From AC-32 sp963763475 (GTDB lineage: Bacteria > Actinomycetota > Thermoleophilia > Gaiellales > Gaiellaceae), in NCBI GenBank assembly GCA_963763475.1, contig CAVXOR010000002.1, positions 372,001 to 436,000 on the forward strand: a stretch of 64,000 bases of DNA, read 5' to 3'. Of this stretch, positions 7,985 to 17,166 are shown in pieces. How positions within the stretch are numbered: position 1 is the stretch's first letter; each line of letters opens with the position of its first letter. The notes beneath the pieces were generated by a model, which searched no databases, was not told where the DNA came from, and saw only the letters and a program-made list of their open reading frames with translations. The position numbers and the translations under genes were made by a program.

Positions 7985-8871
7985 GCCACTCGCACGGCCA
8001 CCCGTCGGCGCGGCGCCCGCTGGCGATCGCGCTCGCCCTGATCCTCGGGCTGATGGCGGGCGAGCTGGTTTTCGGCATCGTCGCCGGGTCGCTCGCACTG
8101 CTCGCCGACGCCGGGCACATGCTCACCGACGCCGCCGCGCTGACGCTCGCGCTCGGCGCGGCCTCGCTGGCAGGCCGCCCGCCGAGCGGCCGTTGGACGT
8201 TCGGCTTCCGCCGGCTCGAGATCCTGGCTGCCCACGTGAACGGGATCACGCTGCTCGTCGTCGGGGTCGTGATCGTCTACACGGCAGTGCGCCGCTTGGT
8301 CGACCCGCCCGAGGTGCGCGGCGGAATCGTGCTCGTCGTCGCGCTCGCCGGGGTCGCGGTCAACCTCGTCGCGGCGGCGCTGCTGCACCGGCCGAGCCGA
8401 GAGAGCCTGAACATGCGCGGCGCCTTCCTGCACGTCGCCACCGACCTGGCGGCCTTCGCCGGCACGGCGGTCGCCGGAGCGGTCGTGCTCGCCACCGGCT
8501 GGGACCGAGCCGACCCGGTCGCGAGCCTCGTCGTGGCCGGACTGATCTTCTGGTCGAGCCTCTCGCTGCTGCGCGAGTCGACCCGGATCCTGCTCGAAGT
8601 CTCGCCCGAGGAGCCCGGCGAGATCGGCGAGGCGATGCTGGCCGTGCCGCACGTGGCCGACGTGCACGACCTCCACGTCTGGACGGTCGGCAGCGGCTTC
8701 CCGTCGCTCTCCGCGCACGTGCTCGTCGATCCGGGTGCCGACTGCCACGCAATCCGGCTCGAGCTGGCGACGATGCTGCGCGAACGCTTCGACCTCGGCC
8801 ACTCGACGCTGCAGGTCGAGCACGCGCCCGCGCCCGCGCGCGAGGGCCAGCTGCCGATCGCATCGCGTTAG
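7981..8871 (+). CDS. cation diffusion facilitator (CDF) transporter
   Basis: The 296-residue protein begins with a His-rich MSHSHGHPS and has six likely membrane segments. LLADAGHMLTDAAAL carries the metal-site HxxxD, and a second HVATDLAAF repeats the pattern. A cytoplasmic domain with HDLHVWTVGSG and HSTLQVEH follows. This is the Zn/Co/Cd efflux family of the CzcD/ZitB type, exporting divalent metal in exchange for protons. The start overlaps the M48 protease stop as ATGA, so it is translated from the same message. Metal specificity cannot be read from sequence; zinc is the usual substrate for the HD-HD site. Confidence 0.92.
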   Translation: MSHSHGHPSARRPLAIALALILGLMAGELVFGIVAGSLALLADAGHMLTDAAALTLALGAASLAGRPPSGRWTFGFRRLEILAAHVNGITLLVVGVVIVYTAVRRLVDPPEVRGGIVLVVALAGVAVNLVAAALLHRPSRESLNMRGAFLHVATDLAAFAGTAVAGAVVLATGWDRADPVASLVVAGLIFWSSLSLLRESTRILLEVSPEEPGEIGEAMLAVPHVADVHDLHVWTVGSGFPSLSAHVLVDPGADCHAIRLELATMLRERFDLGHSTLQVEHAPAPAREGQLPIASR

Positions 8872-8874
8872 AGT
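8869..8874 (+). promoter_or_regulatory. -10 box of the SDR gene
   Basis: TAGAGT overlaps the end of the CDF gene and lies 8 bases before the GTG start, indicating an internal leaderless promoter for the SDR-glucosidase-glycosyltransferase part of the run. Confidence 0.45.
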
Positions 8875-8882
8875 CAGACGGC

Positions 8883-9614
8883 GTGGAGCGGCTCGAGGGC
8901 AAGACCGCGATCGTGACCGGCGCCTCGAGCGGGATCGGGGCGGCGATCGCCCGCGCGCTCGCGGACGCGGGCGTGAAGGTCGCCGGCGGCGCACGCCGCG
9001 TGGACGAGCTCGAGACCGGCGTCAAGCTCGAGCTGGACGTGACCGATCCGGCGGCGAGTGAGCGCTTCGTCGAGCAAGCACTGGAGCAACTCGGTGGGCT
9101 CGACATCCTCGTCAACAACGCCGGGCTCGGCCTCGGCCGCGACCCGTTCGACAAGAGCAGCGAGGACGACGAGCAGACCGTGCTCGAGACCAACGTGCAC
9201 GGCGTTCTGCGGATGACGCGCCTCTGCCTGCCGCACATCCGCGACGGCGGCCACATCGTCAACATCGGCTCGGTGGCCGGCCGCCAGCCCTACGAGAACG
9301 CCGCCGTCTACGTCACGTCGAAGTGGGCCGTGCGTGGTTTCACCTATGCCCTGCGCGAGGACCTGCTCGGACGGCCGATCCATCTGACGACCGTCGACCC
9401 CGGCCTCGTCGAGACGAATTTCTCGCGGGTGCGCTTCCGCGGCGACGAGGAGAAGGCCGCCGCCGTCTACGCGAACGTCGAGCCCGTGCGGCCGGAGGAC
9501 GTGGCCGAGTGCGTGCTCTTCGCGGTCACCAGGCCGCCGCACGTGAACGTCGACGAGCTCGTGATCAAGGCACTGGCACAGTCCACCGCCATCCGGATCC
9601 ACCGCGAGAACTAG
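8883..9614 (+). CDS. short-chain dehydrogenase/reductase
   Basis: The 243-residue protein is a classical SDR: TGASSGIGAAIA cofactor motif at about 12-23, NNAG near 77-80, the catalytic Ser in NIGSVAG, and YVTSK (Tyr and Lys of the active site) near 141-145, followed by a PG motif in VDPGLVETNF. It resembles YdfG-like NADP-dependent 3-hydroxy-acid dehydrogenases, but the substrate is not certain. The GTG start at 8883 is supported by a leaderless -10 box. Its stop codon is immediately followed by the ATG of the glucosidase gene. Confidence 0.9.
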   Translation: MERLEGKTAIVTGASSGIGAAIARALADAGVKVAGGARRVDELETGVKLELDVTDPAASERFVEQALEQLGGLDILVNNAGLGLGRDPFDKSSEDDEQTVLETNVHGVLRMTRLCLPHIRDGGHIVNIGSVAGRQPYENAAVYVTSKWAVRGFTYALREDLLGRPIHLTTVDPGLVETNFSRVRFRGDEEKAAAVYANVEPVRPEDVAECVLFAVTRPPHVNVDELVIKALAQSTAIRIHREN

Positions 9615-11684
9615 ATGGCCCTGACGATCCTCGAGGGCTCCACCTTCTGCATCTGCGACGAGCGGGGCGACATCGCGGCCGAGACGCAGGGCCTGTTCGC
9701 CGACGACACGCGCTTCCTCTCGCGGCTCTGCCTGACCGTCAACGGCGCCACGCCGCTGCTGCTCTCCTCGGGGGTGGTCGAGTATTTCTCGGCCGCCTTC
9801 TTCCTGCGCAACCCGCTCGCCGGCGCCCTCGCGCCGGACTCGCTTTCGATCATCCGCCACCGCTTCGTCGGCGACGGGATGCAGGATCACGTGATCGTCG
9901 AGAACCAGTCGATGGAGCCGGTCGCGTTCGAGCTCGCGCTCGACCTGGGGACGGACTTTGCGGACATCCTCTCGGTCAAGGAGCACGACTTCGCGCTCGG
10001 TGACCCCTCGCGCGCCGATCCGCTGCCGGAGCAGGTCCCGGGCCGCTACGAAGAGGAGCACAACCAGTTCCTGCTCGAGGAGCTCGACGGCAACGGCCAG
10101 GCCAGGACGCAGGTGATCCTCTCCCAGCGCGGCGAGATCGAGGAGCGCAAGGTCGTCTACCGGCTCGAGCTCGCGCCGCGCGAGAGCTGGGAGCTGCGGC
10201 TCGACATCCTCGCCTCGATCGACGGCGACTCGGTCACGCCTCGCACGGCCGAGCGCCGCTTCGGCGAGGAGCTGACGCGGGTCCGCGAGTCGCTCGCGGC
10301 CTGGCAGCTGCGGGTGCCGCAGGTTCGCGCCGACTGGGGCCAGCTCGACCGGTCGTTCTTCCAGTCGGTCTCCGACCTCGCCTCGTTGCGGATGCGGGGC
10401 GCGGGCCGGACCGGCCGGATGCCCGCGGCGGGGATGCCGTGGTTCATGACCGTCTTCGGGCGCGACACCCTGATCACGTGCCTGCAGACACTGCTGTTCG
10501 GGCCCGAGCTGGCGCGCACGGCGCTCGAGGTGCTGGCCGAGCTGCAGGCGCGCGACGACAACGCGGACGTCGACGCGGAGCCCGGGAAGATCGTCCACGA
10601 GCTGCGCTCGGGCAAGGCCGCGCAGAGGTGGTTCCGCACCTACTACGGCACGGTCGACGCGACGCCGCTGTTCCTCGTCCTGCTCTCGGAGGTCTGGCGC
10701 TGGACCGACGACGCCGCCTTTGTTCGCGAGCTGAAGGAGCCCGCGTTGGCCGCGCTGCGCTGGATCGACGAGTTCGGCGATCGCGACGGCGACGGCTTCG
10801 TCGAGTACGAGCGTCGCACCCCCCGCGGGCTCGAGAACCAGTCGTGGAAGGACTCCGGCGACTCGCAGCGCTTCCAGGACGGCTCGCTCGCCAGGACGCC
10901 GATCGCGCCGGTCGAGGTGCAGGGCTACGTCTACGACGCGAAGCTGCGCACTGCCGAGCTGGCCCGCGAGGTCTGGCGCGACCGGCAGCTCGCCGAGCGG
11001 CTCGAGCGCGAGGCGGAGGAGTTGAAGCGCGCGTTCAACGAGCGCTTCTGGACCGACGCCCGCGGCGGCTACTACGTGCTCGCGCTCGACGGCGAAAAGC
11101 GGCAGGTCGACTCGCTCTGCTCGAACATCGGCCACCTGCTCTGGAGCGGGATCGTCCCGAGCGGGCGGGTCGACGCGGTCGTCGACCAGCTGATGGGCGC
11201 GGAGCTCTGGTCGGGCTGGGGCGTGCGCACGATGTCGAGCGGCGACGCGGGCTACAACCCGCTCTCGTACCACAACGGCACCGTCTGGCCGCACGACAAC
11301 TCCCTGATCGCGCAGGGGCTCGGGCTGCACGCGCGCTGGCCCGAAGCGCAGCGGATCGTGCGCCGGATGCTGAGCGCGTCCTCGTACTTCGGCTACCAGC
11401 TGCCGGAGGTGTTCGCGGGCCTGCCGCGCGAGGAGACGCCCTTCCCGATCGCCTACCCGACCGCCGCACGCCCGCAGGCCTGGGCGGCCGGGACGCCGGT
11501 GCTGCTGCTGCAGGTGCTGCTGGGCCTCCACCCCGACCGGCGGCGCGGCCAGCTGATCACGCGCGCGCCCGAGGAGCTGCCCTCGTGGGCCGGCCGCTCG
11601 CTGCGCCTGACCGGAATCCGCGCCTTCGACCGCGCCTGGGACGTGCGGGTCGAGCACGGCCACGTCAGCGTGGACGAGGCATGA
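9615..11684 (+). CDS. glycogen-debranching-type amylo-alpha-1,6-glucosidase
   Basis: The 689-residue protein has an N-terminal beta domain (residues about 1-190) of the kind seen in bacterial GDE-like proteins (FADDTRFLSRLCLTVNG), then an (alpha/alpha)6 toroid of GH133 type. The toroid carries MPWFMTVFGRDTLITCLQ near 275, ENQSWKDSGDSQRFQDG near 415 and YNPLSYHNGTVWPHDNSLIA near 550. These regions hold the acidic residues used in hydrolysis. Related enzymes remove alpha-1,6 branches or act on other oligosaccharides. Its neighbour is a glycosyltransferase starting one base after its stop codon, so the pair probably handles a storage or secreted glucan. Confidence 0.9.
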   Translation: MALTILEGSTFCICDERGDIAAETQGLFADDTRFLSRLCLTVNGATPLLLSSGVVEYFSAAFFLRNPLAGALAPDSLSIIRHRFVGDGMQDHVIVENQSMEPVAFELALDLGTDFADILSVKEHDFALGDPSRADPLPEQVPGRYEEEHNQFLLEELDGNGQARTQVILSQRGEIEERKVVYRLELAPRESWELRLDILASIDGDSVTPRTAERRFGEELTRVRESLAAWQLRVPQVRADWGQLDRSFFQSVSDLASLRMRGAGRTGRMPAAGMPWFMTVFGRDTLITCLQTLLFGPELARTALEVLAELQARDDNADVDAEPGKIVHELRSGKAAQRWFRTYYGTVDATPLFLVLLSEVWRWTDDAAFVRELKEPALAALRWIDEFGDRDGDGFVEYERRTPRGLENQSWKDSGDSQRFQDGSLARTPIAPVEVQGYVYDAKLRTAELAREVWRDRQLAERLEREAEELKRAFNERFWTDARGGYYVLALDGEKRQVDSLCSNIGHLLWSGIVPSGRVDAVVDQLMGAELWSGWGVRTMSSGDAGYNPLSYHNGTVWPHDNSLIAQGLGLHARWPEAQRIVRRMLSASSYFGYQLPEVFAGLPREETPFPIAYPTAARPQAWAAGTPVLLLQVLLGLHPDRRRGQLITRAPEELPSWAGRSLRLTGIRAFDRAWDVRVEHGHVSVDEA

Positions 11685-11685
11685 G

Positions 11686-12714
11686 ATGAGAATCGCGATC
11701 CTCAGCCCGCCCTGGTTCCCCGTCCCGCCGACCGGATACGGGGGGATCGAGTGGATCGTCTCGCTGCTCGCCGACGGGCTCGCCGCGGACGGGCACGACG
11801 TGACCCTCTTCGCCTCGGGCGACTCGCGCACCAAGGCGAAGCTCGCCTGGGTCTTCGAACACGCGCCGAGCGAGCAGATCGGCCGCGCGCTGCCCGACCT
11901 GCGCCACGTGCTCGCCGCGTACCAGCGCGCCGACGAGTTCGACGTGATCAACGACCACACCGGACACCTCGGCGCCGTGCTCGGCGGGCTCGTCGATACG
12001 CCGGTCGTGCACACCGTCCACGGCCCGCTGGACGCCGAGCCTGGGGAGGTCTACGAGTCGATCCAGCGCGTCGCGCCGCAGGTCGGCTTGATCTCGCTCT
12101 CGCTCAACCAGCGTCGCCCGAGGCCGGACCTGAACTGGGTGGCCAACATCCCGAACGCGCTCGACCTCGAGCACTACCCGTGCCACCCGCACACCGGCGA
12201 CTACCTGCTCTTCCTCGGCCGGATGAACCACGAGAAGGGCGCGCATCGCGCGATCGCCGTGGCGATGGAGCTCGGCCTCCCGCTCAAGCTCGCGGGCAAG
12301 GTGCGGGAGACGAAGGAGCAGGAGTACTTCGCCGAGTTCGTCGAGCCGCACCTCGGCAACGAGATCGAGTACCTCGGCGAGGTCAACCACGGCGCGAAGG
12401 TGGAGCTGCTGCAGAACGCCCGGGCGACCCTTTTCCCGATCGAGTGGGAAGAGCCGTTCGGCCTCGTGATGATCGAGTCGATGGCGTGCGGGACGCCCGT
12501 GATCGCGACGCGCCACGGTGCCGTTCCCGAGGTGATGGAGGACGAGCGGGGCGGGCTGATCGTCGACTCGTGGCGCGAGATCCCTGCGGCGCTCGAGCGC
12601 GCCGACCAGATCGACCCGCGCGAGTGCCGCCGCTACGCGGAGGAGCGCTTCGCGCCCGAGCGGATGGTCGGCGACTACGTGCGCGCCTACGAGGGCGCCA
12701 TCGCCGAGAGGTAG
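11686..12714 (+). CDS. GT-B family 4 glycosyltransferase
   Basis: The 342-residue protein starts like GT4 enzymes (MRIAILSPPWFPVPPTGYGG, the Gly-rich acceptor loop) and has the C-terminal donor-binding region: FLGRMNHEKGAH, then FPIEWEEPFGLVMIESMACGTPVIA with the E(x7)E pattern, then VPEVMEDERGGL. It should transfer a sugar from a nucleotide donor with retention of configuration. The ATG overlaps the stop region of the debranching enzyme (ATGAGATG), indicating coupling. Its 3' end overlaps the convergent GNAT gene by 28 bases. Confidence 0.93.
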   Translation: MRIAILSPPWFPVPPTGYGGIEWIVSLLADGLAADGHDVTLFASGDSRTKAKLAWVFEHAPSEQIGRALPDLRHVLAAYQRADEFDVINDHTGHLGAVLGGLVDTPVVHTVHGPLDAEPGEVYESIQRVAPQVGLISLSLNQRRPRPDLNWVANIPNALDLEHYPCHPHTGDYLLFLGRMNHEKGAHRAIAVAMELGLPLKLAGKVRETKEQEYFAEFVEPHLGNEIEYLGEVNHGAKVELLQNARATLFPIEWEEPFGLVMIESMACGTPVIATRHGAVPEVMEDERGGLIVDSWREIPAALERADQIDPRECRRYAEERFAPERMVGDYVRAYEGAIAER

Positions 12715-13469
12715 TTCGCGCGCACGTACACCGGCTGGAAGCCGGCCCGGAGGATGTTGCGGTAGGAGCCGTTCGCCTTGCCATCGACCGGCTCACCCGT
12801 CTCGGTGACGACCACTTCGCAACCGGCTTCGGCCGCGGCCTCGATCCGTGCGGCGAGGAGCGCGCTCTGGCCGCCCTTGCCGCGGTGCGCGGGGACCGTC
12901 GCGCCGATGCCGATCCAGCCGACTTTGCCGGTGGCATACAGCGCGCCCGCAGCGGCCGGCGCATCCCGGTCGAACGCGACGAAGCACTGCCAGCCCTCCC
13001 GTACGGCCAGTCGCTTGAGCCAGCCGAGGAAGAGGTCCGGCAGCTCGAATCCGCGCGTGGCGGCCTCGGCGAAGGCCTCGCCCGGCTCGTCGCGCTCGAC
13101 GCGCAGCTCCGTGCCCGCCCGGGGCGGGTCGACCGTCGAGCGGCTGAACTTCGTCCAGCCGCGGTCGGGGGCGAGCCCGCGCACCTCGAGGCGGGTTGCC
13201 AGATCCGGCGGCTCGGCCTCCGGCGCGACGGCGACGTAGGCCTGCACGCCCTGCAGGAACTTCAGCGCCTCATCGAGCTGCTCGTCTGTCGCTGCCGCGT
13301 CGAGTCCGAGGCCGAGCACCCGGTTGAACATCGTCACCGTCGAGAGCGGCTCGAGCCTCAGGCAGAGCGCGCCGTCGATCTCGCGCACACGGGCGCCGAG
13401 CTCGGGCGGCGCCGCGGCGTAGAGATCGCGAAAGGCCTCGAGCTCCCCCACCTCGGCGGGGTGGATCAC
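12687..13469 (-). CDS. GNAT-family N-acetyltransferase
   Basis: The 260-residue protein has an N-terminal region of about 110 residues without a clear motif and a C-terminal acetyl-CoA-binding domain. Motif A is GIGATVPAHRGKGGQSALLAAR, and FQPVYVRANYL lies at the end. Length and layout suggest a two-domain GNAT. The acceptor is unknown. The GTG start overlaps the stop of the upstream MFS gene as GTGA, so it is the last gene of a minus-strand run that begins at the PPOX or metB gene. Confidence 0.85.
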   Translation of the reverse strand: MIHPAEVGELEAFRDLYAAAPPELGARVREIDGALCLRLEPLSTVTMFNRVLGLGLDAAATDEQLDEALKFLQGVQAYVAVAPEAEPPDLATRLEVRGLAPDRGWTKFSRSTVDPPRAGTELRVERDEPGEAFAEAATRGFELPDLFLGWLKRLAVREGWQCFVAFDRDAPAAAGALYATGKVGWIGIGATVPAHRGKGGQSALLAARIEAAAEAGCEVVVTETGEPVDGKANGSYRNILRAGFQPVYVRANYLSAMAPS

Positions 13470-14716
13470 ACCACGCCCTCGAGCACCGGCGGCTCGCGTA
13501 GCTCGATCGGCTCGCGGCGGCGCAGCTCGCGCACCTGGCGCACGAGGAGTACCGCGAGCGTGGCGCCCAGGCTGAAGCATCCGGCCGCGATCAGGGTCTC
13601 CCGCGTGCCGATCGCCTCCGCGACGGGCCCGGCGATCGCGAGACCGAGCGGGATCAGCGCGAACGACCCGAGCGCGTCGTAGGAGTAGACCCGGGAGAGC
13701 CGGTCCTGCGGGATCTCCTGCTGCATGGTCGTGTCCCAGAGCACGCCGAAGGTCTCGATCCCGAGACCGGCACCGAAGGCGAGCACGAGGGTCGAGACCA
13801 GCGGCAGTGGTACCGCCAATCCGAACAGGAATGGCACCGTCAGCAGGATTCCCAGCGTCGCGATCAGCAGCATGCGCTGCGGTCGCGCGCGCAGCATCAT
13901 CAGCCCGCCGACGAGCAGGCCGATCGCCTGGGCGGCGGAGATCAGGCCCCAACCGGCGGCGCCGTGGTAATGGTCGTTCGCCACCGCCGGCCCGAGCACG
14001 TTCTCGGAGCCCTGCTCGACCGCGTTCACGATCCCGAACTGCAACACGATCACCCAGAGCCAGGCCCGCGAGGAGAACTCCCGCCAGCCGAGGGCCAGGT
14101 CGCCGAGGAAGTTGGACGACTCCATGCGCAGGCTCGAGGGCAGCCGCATCGCCGCCGTCAGCCAGGCGGCGATCAGGAAGCTCACGGCGTCGATCGCGAG
14201 TCCGGTCGCCGGGCTCGTCGCCGCGATCACCAGGCCAGCTAGCGCGCTGCCGAGGATGACCGAGCCGTTGCGCCCGAGCCGCAGCACCGCGTTCGCCTCC
14301 TGCAGCAGTGACTCGGGCACGGTCTGCGGGATGATCCCGCTCGAGGCCGGGAAGAAGAATGCGCTGCTCGCTCCGTTCACCGCCGCCAGGGCGGCGAGCT
14401 GCCAGATCTGCGCGTCGCCGAGGAAGAGCAGGCCTGCGATCGCGGCCTGGCTCAGGCCCGAGAGCAGGTTCGAGGCCACCATCACGTGGTGACGCGGCAG
14501 CCGGTCGGCCCAGATGCCGCCGACGAGCAGGAAGACGACCATCGGCACGGTTCGTGCCGCGAGCACGTAGCCGAGGTCGGCCTTCGAGCCGGTCAGCTCG
14601 AGCACGGCGAAGGCGAGGGCGACGTTTGCGAACGCGCTGCCGACGAAGGAGATCGTCCGGGCGCCGAACATCAGCCTGAACTCCCGCTCCCTCAGCGGGC
14701 CGAGGCTATGTCTCAC
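13466..14716 (-). CDS. MFS transporter, 12 membrane segments
   Basis: The 416-residue protein has about 12 hydrophobic helices in two halves and the MFS loop motif GGIWADRLPRHHVM between helices 2 and 3. It looks like the MFS_3/enterobactin-exporter-like group that exports small molecules. It starts with GTG overlapping the end of the MBL hydrolase gene and overlaps the GNAT gene by GTGA, so it belongs to the same message as both. Substrate unknown. Confidence 0.88.
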   Translation of the reverse strand: MRHSLGPLREREFRLMFGARTISFVGSAFANVALAFAVLELTGSKADLGYVLAARTVPMVVFLLVGGIWADRLPRHHVMVASNLLSGLSQAAIAGLLFLGDAQIWQLAALAAVNGASSAFFFPASSGIIPQTVPESLLQEANAVLRLGRNGSVILGSALAGLVIAATSPATGLAIDAVSFLIAAWLTAAMRLPSSLRMESSNFLGDLALGWREFSSRAWLWVIVLQFGIVNAVEQGSENVLGPAVANDHYHGAAGWGLISAAQAIGLLVGGLMMLRARPQRMLLIATLGILLTVPFLFGLAVPLPLVSTLVLAFGAGLGIETFGVLWDTTMQQEIPQDRLSRVYSYDALGSFALIPLGLAIAGPVAEAIGTRETLIAAGCFSLGATLAVLLVRQVRELRRREPIELREPPVLEGVV

Positions 14717-15543
14717 GCTTCTCCCAGTAGCGCTTCAGGCCGGCGTAGGACTGCCAGAACGGCATCGCCTGCTCGTAGGCGGGACGGTCGTCGCCGAGGT
14801 CGACCGCGGCCTCGGCCTCGAACTGCTCCTCGGTCGCGCCCGCGCGCACGCGGTCGGCCCATTCGGCCAGGCGGCGGCGGAGCTCCTCGAGGTGCCGCTC
14901 GACGTCGTCGAAGACGCCGAAGTGGATCAGCGCCAGGCGCTCCGGCCCGCGACGCTGCAGCTCGTCGATCGTGCGCTCCCAGCGCCTCGAGGTCGACCTC
15001 GGGCGGCGGCGTCGGAGGCAGCACGAACGCGCTCGGCCGGATCCGCACGCCCGCCGCGTCGCCCGCGTAGAGCGTGCCTTCGCGGTCGAGGTAGCAGACG
15101 TGGTGGCTCGCGTGACCGGGGCTCGGAAAGCTCGCCAGGCCGAGCGTCTCGTCGCCCACGACGTGGACTTTGTCGCTCGGGATGGGCGCGAGCTCGCCCC
15201 AGAGCCGGTCGAAGTCGTCTCCGTAGAGCCGCCGCGCGCTGCGCTCGAGCCGGCTCGGGTCGACGAGGTGGGGCGCGCCGATCTCCGAGACGTGCACCTG
15301 CAGGCCGGGGTGCTCCCGCACGAGCACGCCCGCCGCTCCCGCATGGTCGAGGTGGACGTGCGAGAGCAGCAGGTGCCGTACGTCGGTGAGCTCGAGGCTG
15401 CGCTCCGCGAGGCGCGCCTTCAGCTCCGGCACGCAGGTCGCGGGCCCGCAGTCCTGCAGCGCGAGCCCGTCCTCGGTCTCGAGCAGGTACGAGCCGATCA
15501 CCCGCTCGTGGCCGAGGTGGCGCAGGTCGAGCGGCTCGAGCAT
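14706..15543 (-). CDS. metallo-beta-lactamase-fold hydrolase, frame broken by one base
   Basis: The N-terminal part has the MBL signature LLLSHVHLDHAG (HxHxDH) near residue 62, then FPSPGHASHHVCYLD and LYAGDAAGVR, all zinc ligands in order. The frame is lost at about 14984: EVDLEAL continues as GAHDRR in one frame, while the expected continuation WERTIDELQ, then RLALIHFGVFDD and a C terminus ending WEKRET, is in the next. Removing one base near GCGCTGGG restores a single protein of about 278 residues of the glyoxalase-II/RNase-Z-like type. The start ATG at 15543 overlaps the PPOX stop as TGATG; an in-frame ATG at 15552 is the alternative. Confidence 0.8.
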
Positions 15544-15941
15544 CAGCCCCATCCGTGCCAGCGCTCCGGCTCCAGCCAGGCGCTCACGCGCGGCCTGTCA
15601 CGCGTCCGGAACGGTCTGTTCGTGTAGCGCAGGGCGAGGCGGTCGATGTCCGCGAGCGATTCGTCGTCGGCGATCGAGACCACGCGGCCGAGCAGGCTGA
15701 CGTGCTGGTACCAACCATCCTCGCCGCCCCCGAGCACCGTCAAGGCCGCCCGCGGGTCTCGGCGCAGGTAACGGAGCCGCAGCCGGGTGTCTTCCATGTT
15801 CAGTAGCACGCGGCCGTCCTGCCAGTCGTACCACGTCGGGACCGTGTGCGGCGACCCGTCGGGCCGCAGCGTCGCCACGACCGCGGGGTTCGGAAGCCGG
15901 AGGAACTCGTCGACCTCCGCCGGCACCGGGACGCGCGGCAC
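15543..15941 (-). CDS. PPOX-class flavin/F420-fold oxidoreductase
   Basis: The 132-residue protein matches the small split-barrel family that binds FMN, F420 or heme. PNPAVVATLRPDGSPHTVPTWY is the usual first strand pair, and LRYLRRDPRAALTVL a typical second motif. Rv1155-like actinobacterial members reduce substrates with F420H2, but the cofactor here is inferred. The GTG start follows the metB stop by 3 bases, and the stop overlaps the MBL gene. Substrate unknown. Confidence 0.82.
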   Translation of the reverse strand: MPRVPVPAEVDEFLRLPNPAVVATLRPDGSPHTVPTWYDWQDGRVLLNMEDTRLRLRYLRRDPRAALTVLGGGEDGWYQHVSLLGRVVSIADDESLADIDRLALRYTNRPFRTRDRPRVSAWLEPERWHGWG

Positions 15942-15944
15942 GCG

Positions 15945-17096
15945 TCAGGCGCCGGCGGTCGCCGTCGAGCGAACGAGCGCGGCTTCGAGGTCGGCGAGCA
16001 GGTCCTCGGCCGACTCGAGCCCGACCGAGAGCCGGATCAGGTTCCGCGGAGCCGCGAAGGGCGCGTCCGCGGTCGAGGCGTGGGTCATCCGCGCCGGGTG
16101 CTCGATCAGGCTCTCGACGCCGCCGAGGCTCTCCGCCAGCTGGAAGATCCTCGTCCGAGCGCAGATCGCGACGGCCTCCTCCTCGGACTCGGCCAGGAAC
16201 GAGACCATTCCGCCGAAGTCGCGCATCTGCTGCGCGGCGATCGTGTGGCCCGGATGCGACGGCAGGCCCGGGTAGAGCACCTGCTCGACCCGCGGGTGCC
16301 GCTCGAGGAAGGCCGCGACTGCATGCGCGTTTTGGCAGTGCTCCCGCATCCGTACTGCGAGCGTCTTGAGGCCCCGCAGCACGAGCCATGAGTCGAACGG
16401 GCCGGGCACCGCGCCGAGCGACTTCTGCAGGAACATCACGCGCTCAGCGACCGTGTGGTCGTTCGTGGCAATGAAGCCGCCGATCAGGTCGGAGTGGCCG
16501 CCCAGGTACTTCGTCGTCGAGTGCAGGACGACGTCGGCGCCGAGCGCGAGTGGCTGCTGCAGATAGGGCGAGGCGAAGGTGTTGTCGACCACGACGAGCG
16601 CGCCGGCCGCGTGCGCCGCCTCGGCGGCGGCGCGGATGTCGATCACGTTCAGCAGGGGGTTGGTCGGCGTCTCGAGCCAGACCATCCGCGTCTTCTCGTC
16701 CAGGTGCTCGCCCAGATTCGAGTTCAGCTCCTCGGCCGGCACCCAGTCGAACTCGTAGCCCTTCGGCTCGTAGACCTGCGAGAACATCCGGTAGACGCCG
16801 CCGTAGACGTCGGCCACGGCGACCACCCGGTCGCCCGGGTTGAGCAGGTGCATCAGCGTCGTGGTCGCGCCGAGGCCCGAGGCGAAGGCCGCGCCGTGCT
16901 CGGCGCCCTCGAGCGAGGCCAGGCAGAGTTGCAGCGCCGTCCGCGTCGGATTCGAGACGCGCGCATAGTCGTAGCCCTTGTGCTCGCCCACCGCCTCCTG
17001 GACGAAGGTAGACGTCTGGTAGATCGGCACGACCACCGAGCCGGTCGCCGGATCCGGCTCCTGCCCGTCGTGGATCGCTCGGGTCTCGAAGTCCAC
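15945..17096 (-). CDS. metB: cystathionine gamma-synthase / gamma-lyase (PLP)
   Basis: The 383-residue protein is a Cys/Met-metabolism PLP enzyme. It shows YDYARVSNPTR, the cofactor-site SGLGATTTLMHLL, VVVDNTFASPYLQQP with the Asp that contacts the pyridine nitrogen, and STTKYLGGHSD with the Schiff-base lysine. Family members make cystathionine from O-acyl-homoserine and cysteine, or cleave it to cysteine. With a cystathionine beta-synthase gene close by on the same strand, the lyase direction (reverse transsulfuration) is plausible, but sequence alone does not decide. The GTG start has a leaderless promoter. Confidence 0.92.
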   Translation of the reverse strand: MDFETRAIHDGQEPDPATGSVVVPIYQTSTFVQEAVGEHKGYDYARVSNPTRTALQLCLASLEGAEHGAAFASGLGATTTLMHLLNPGDRVVAVADVYGGVYRMFSQVYEPKGYEFDWVPAEELNSNLGEHLDEKTRMVWLETPTNPLLNVIDIRAAAEAAHAAGALVVVDNTFASPYLQQPLALGADVVLHSTTKYLGGHSDLIGGFIATNDHTVAERVMFLQKSLGAVPGPFDSWLVLRGLKTLAVRMREHCQNAHAVAAFLERHPRVEQVLYPGLPSHPGHTIAAQQMRDFGGMVSFLAESEEEAVAICARTRIFQLAESLGGVESLIEHPARMTHASTADAPFAAPRNLIRLSVGLESAEDLLADLEAALVRSTATAGA

Positions 17097-17102
17097 GGCT
17101 CG

Positions 17103-17108
17103 ATTGTA
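17103..17108 (-). promoter_or_regulatory. -10 box of the metB-like gene
   Basis: TACAAT ends 6 bases before the GTG start of the cystathionine gamma-enzyme gene, giving a leaderless message. Confidence 0.5.
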
Positions 17109-17166
17109 GGCGGCGAAAGGCCTAGCCGAACGGCTTGAGGACCATGTCGAACACGATCTAGCGCCG

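Noticed and set aside
8874..12014. A 1046-codon open frame on the minus strand
   Set aside because: It is antisense to the SDR, glucosidase and glycosyltransferase genes, has Arg/Ala/Val-rich low-complexity sequence and no family motif; it is a high-GC shadow.
17097..17166. tRNA-like look of the metB-grxD spacer
   Set aside because: No anticodon arm or T-loop consensus could be found; the stems are chance GC pairing.
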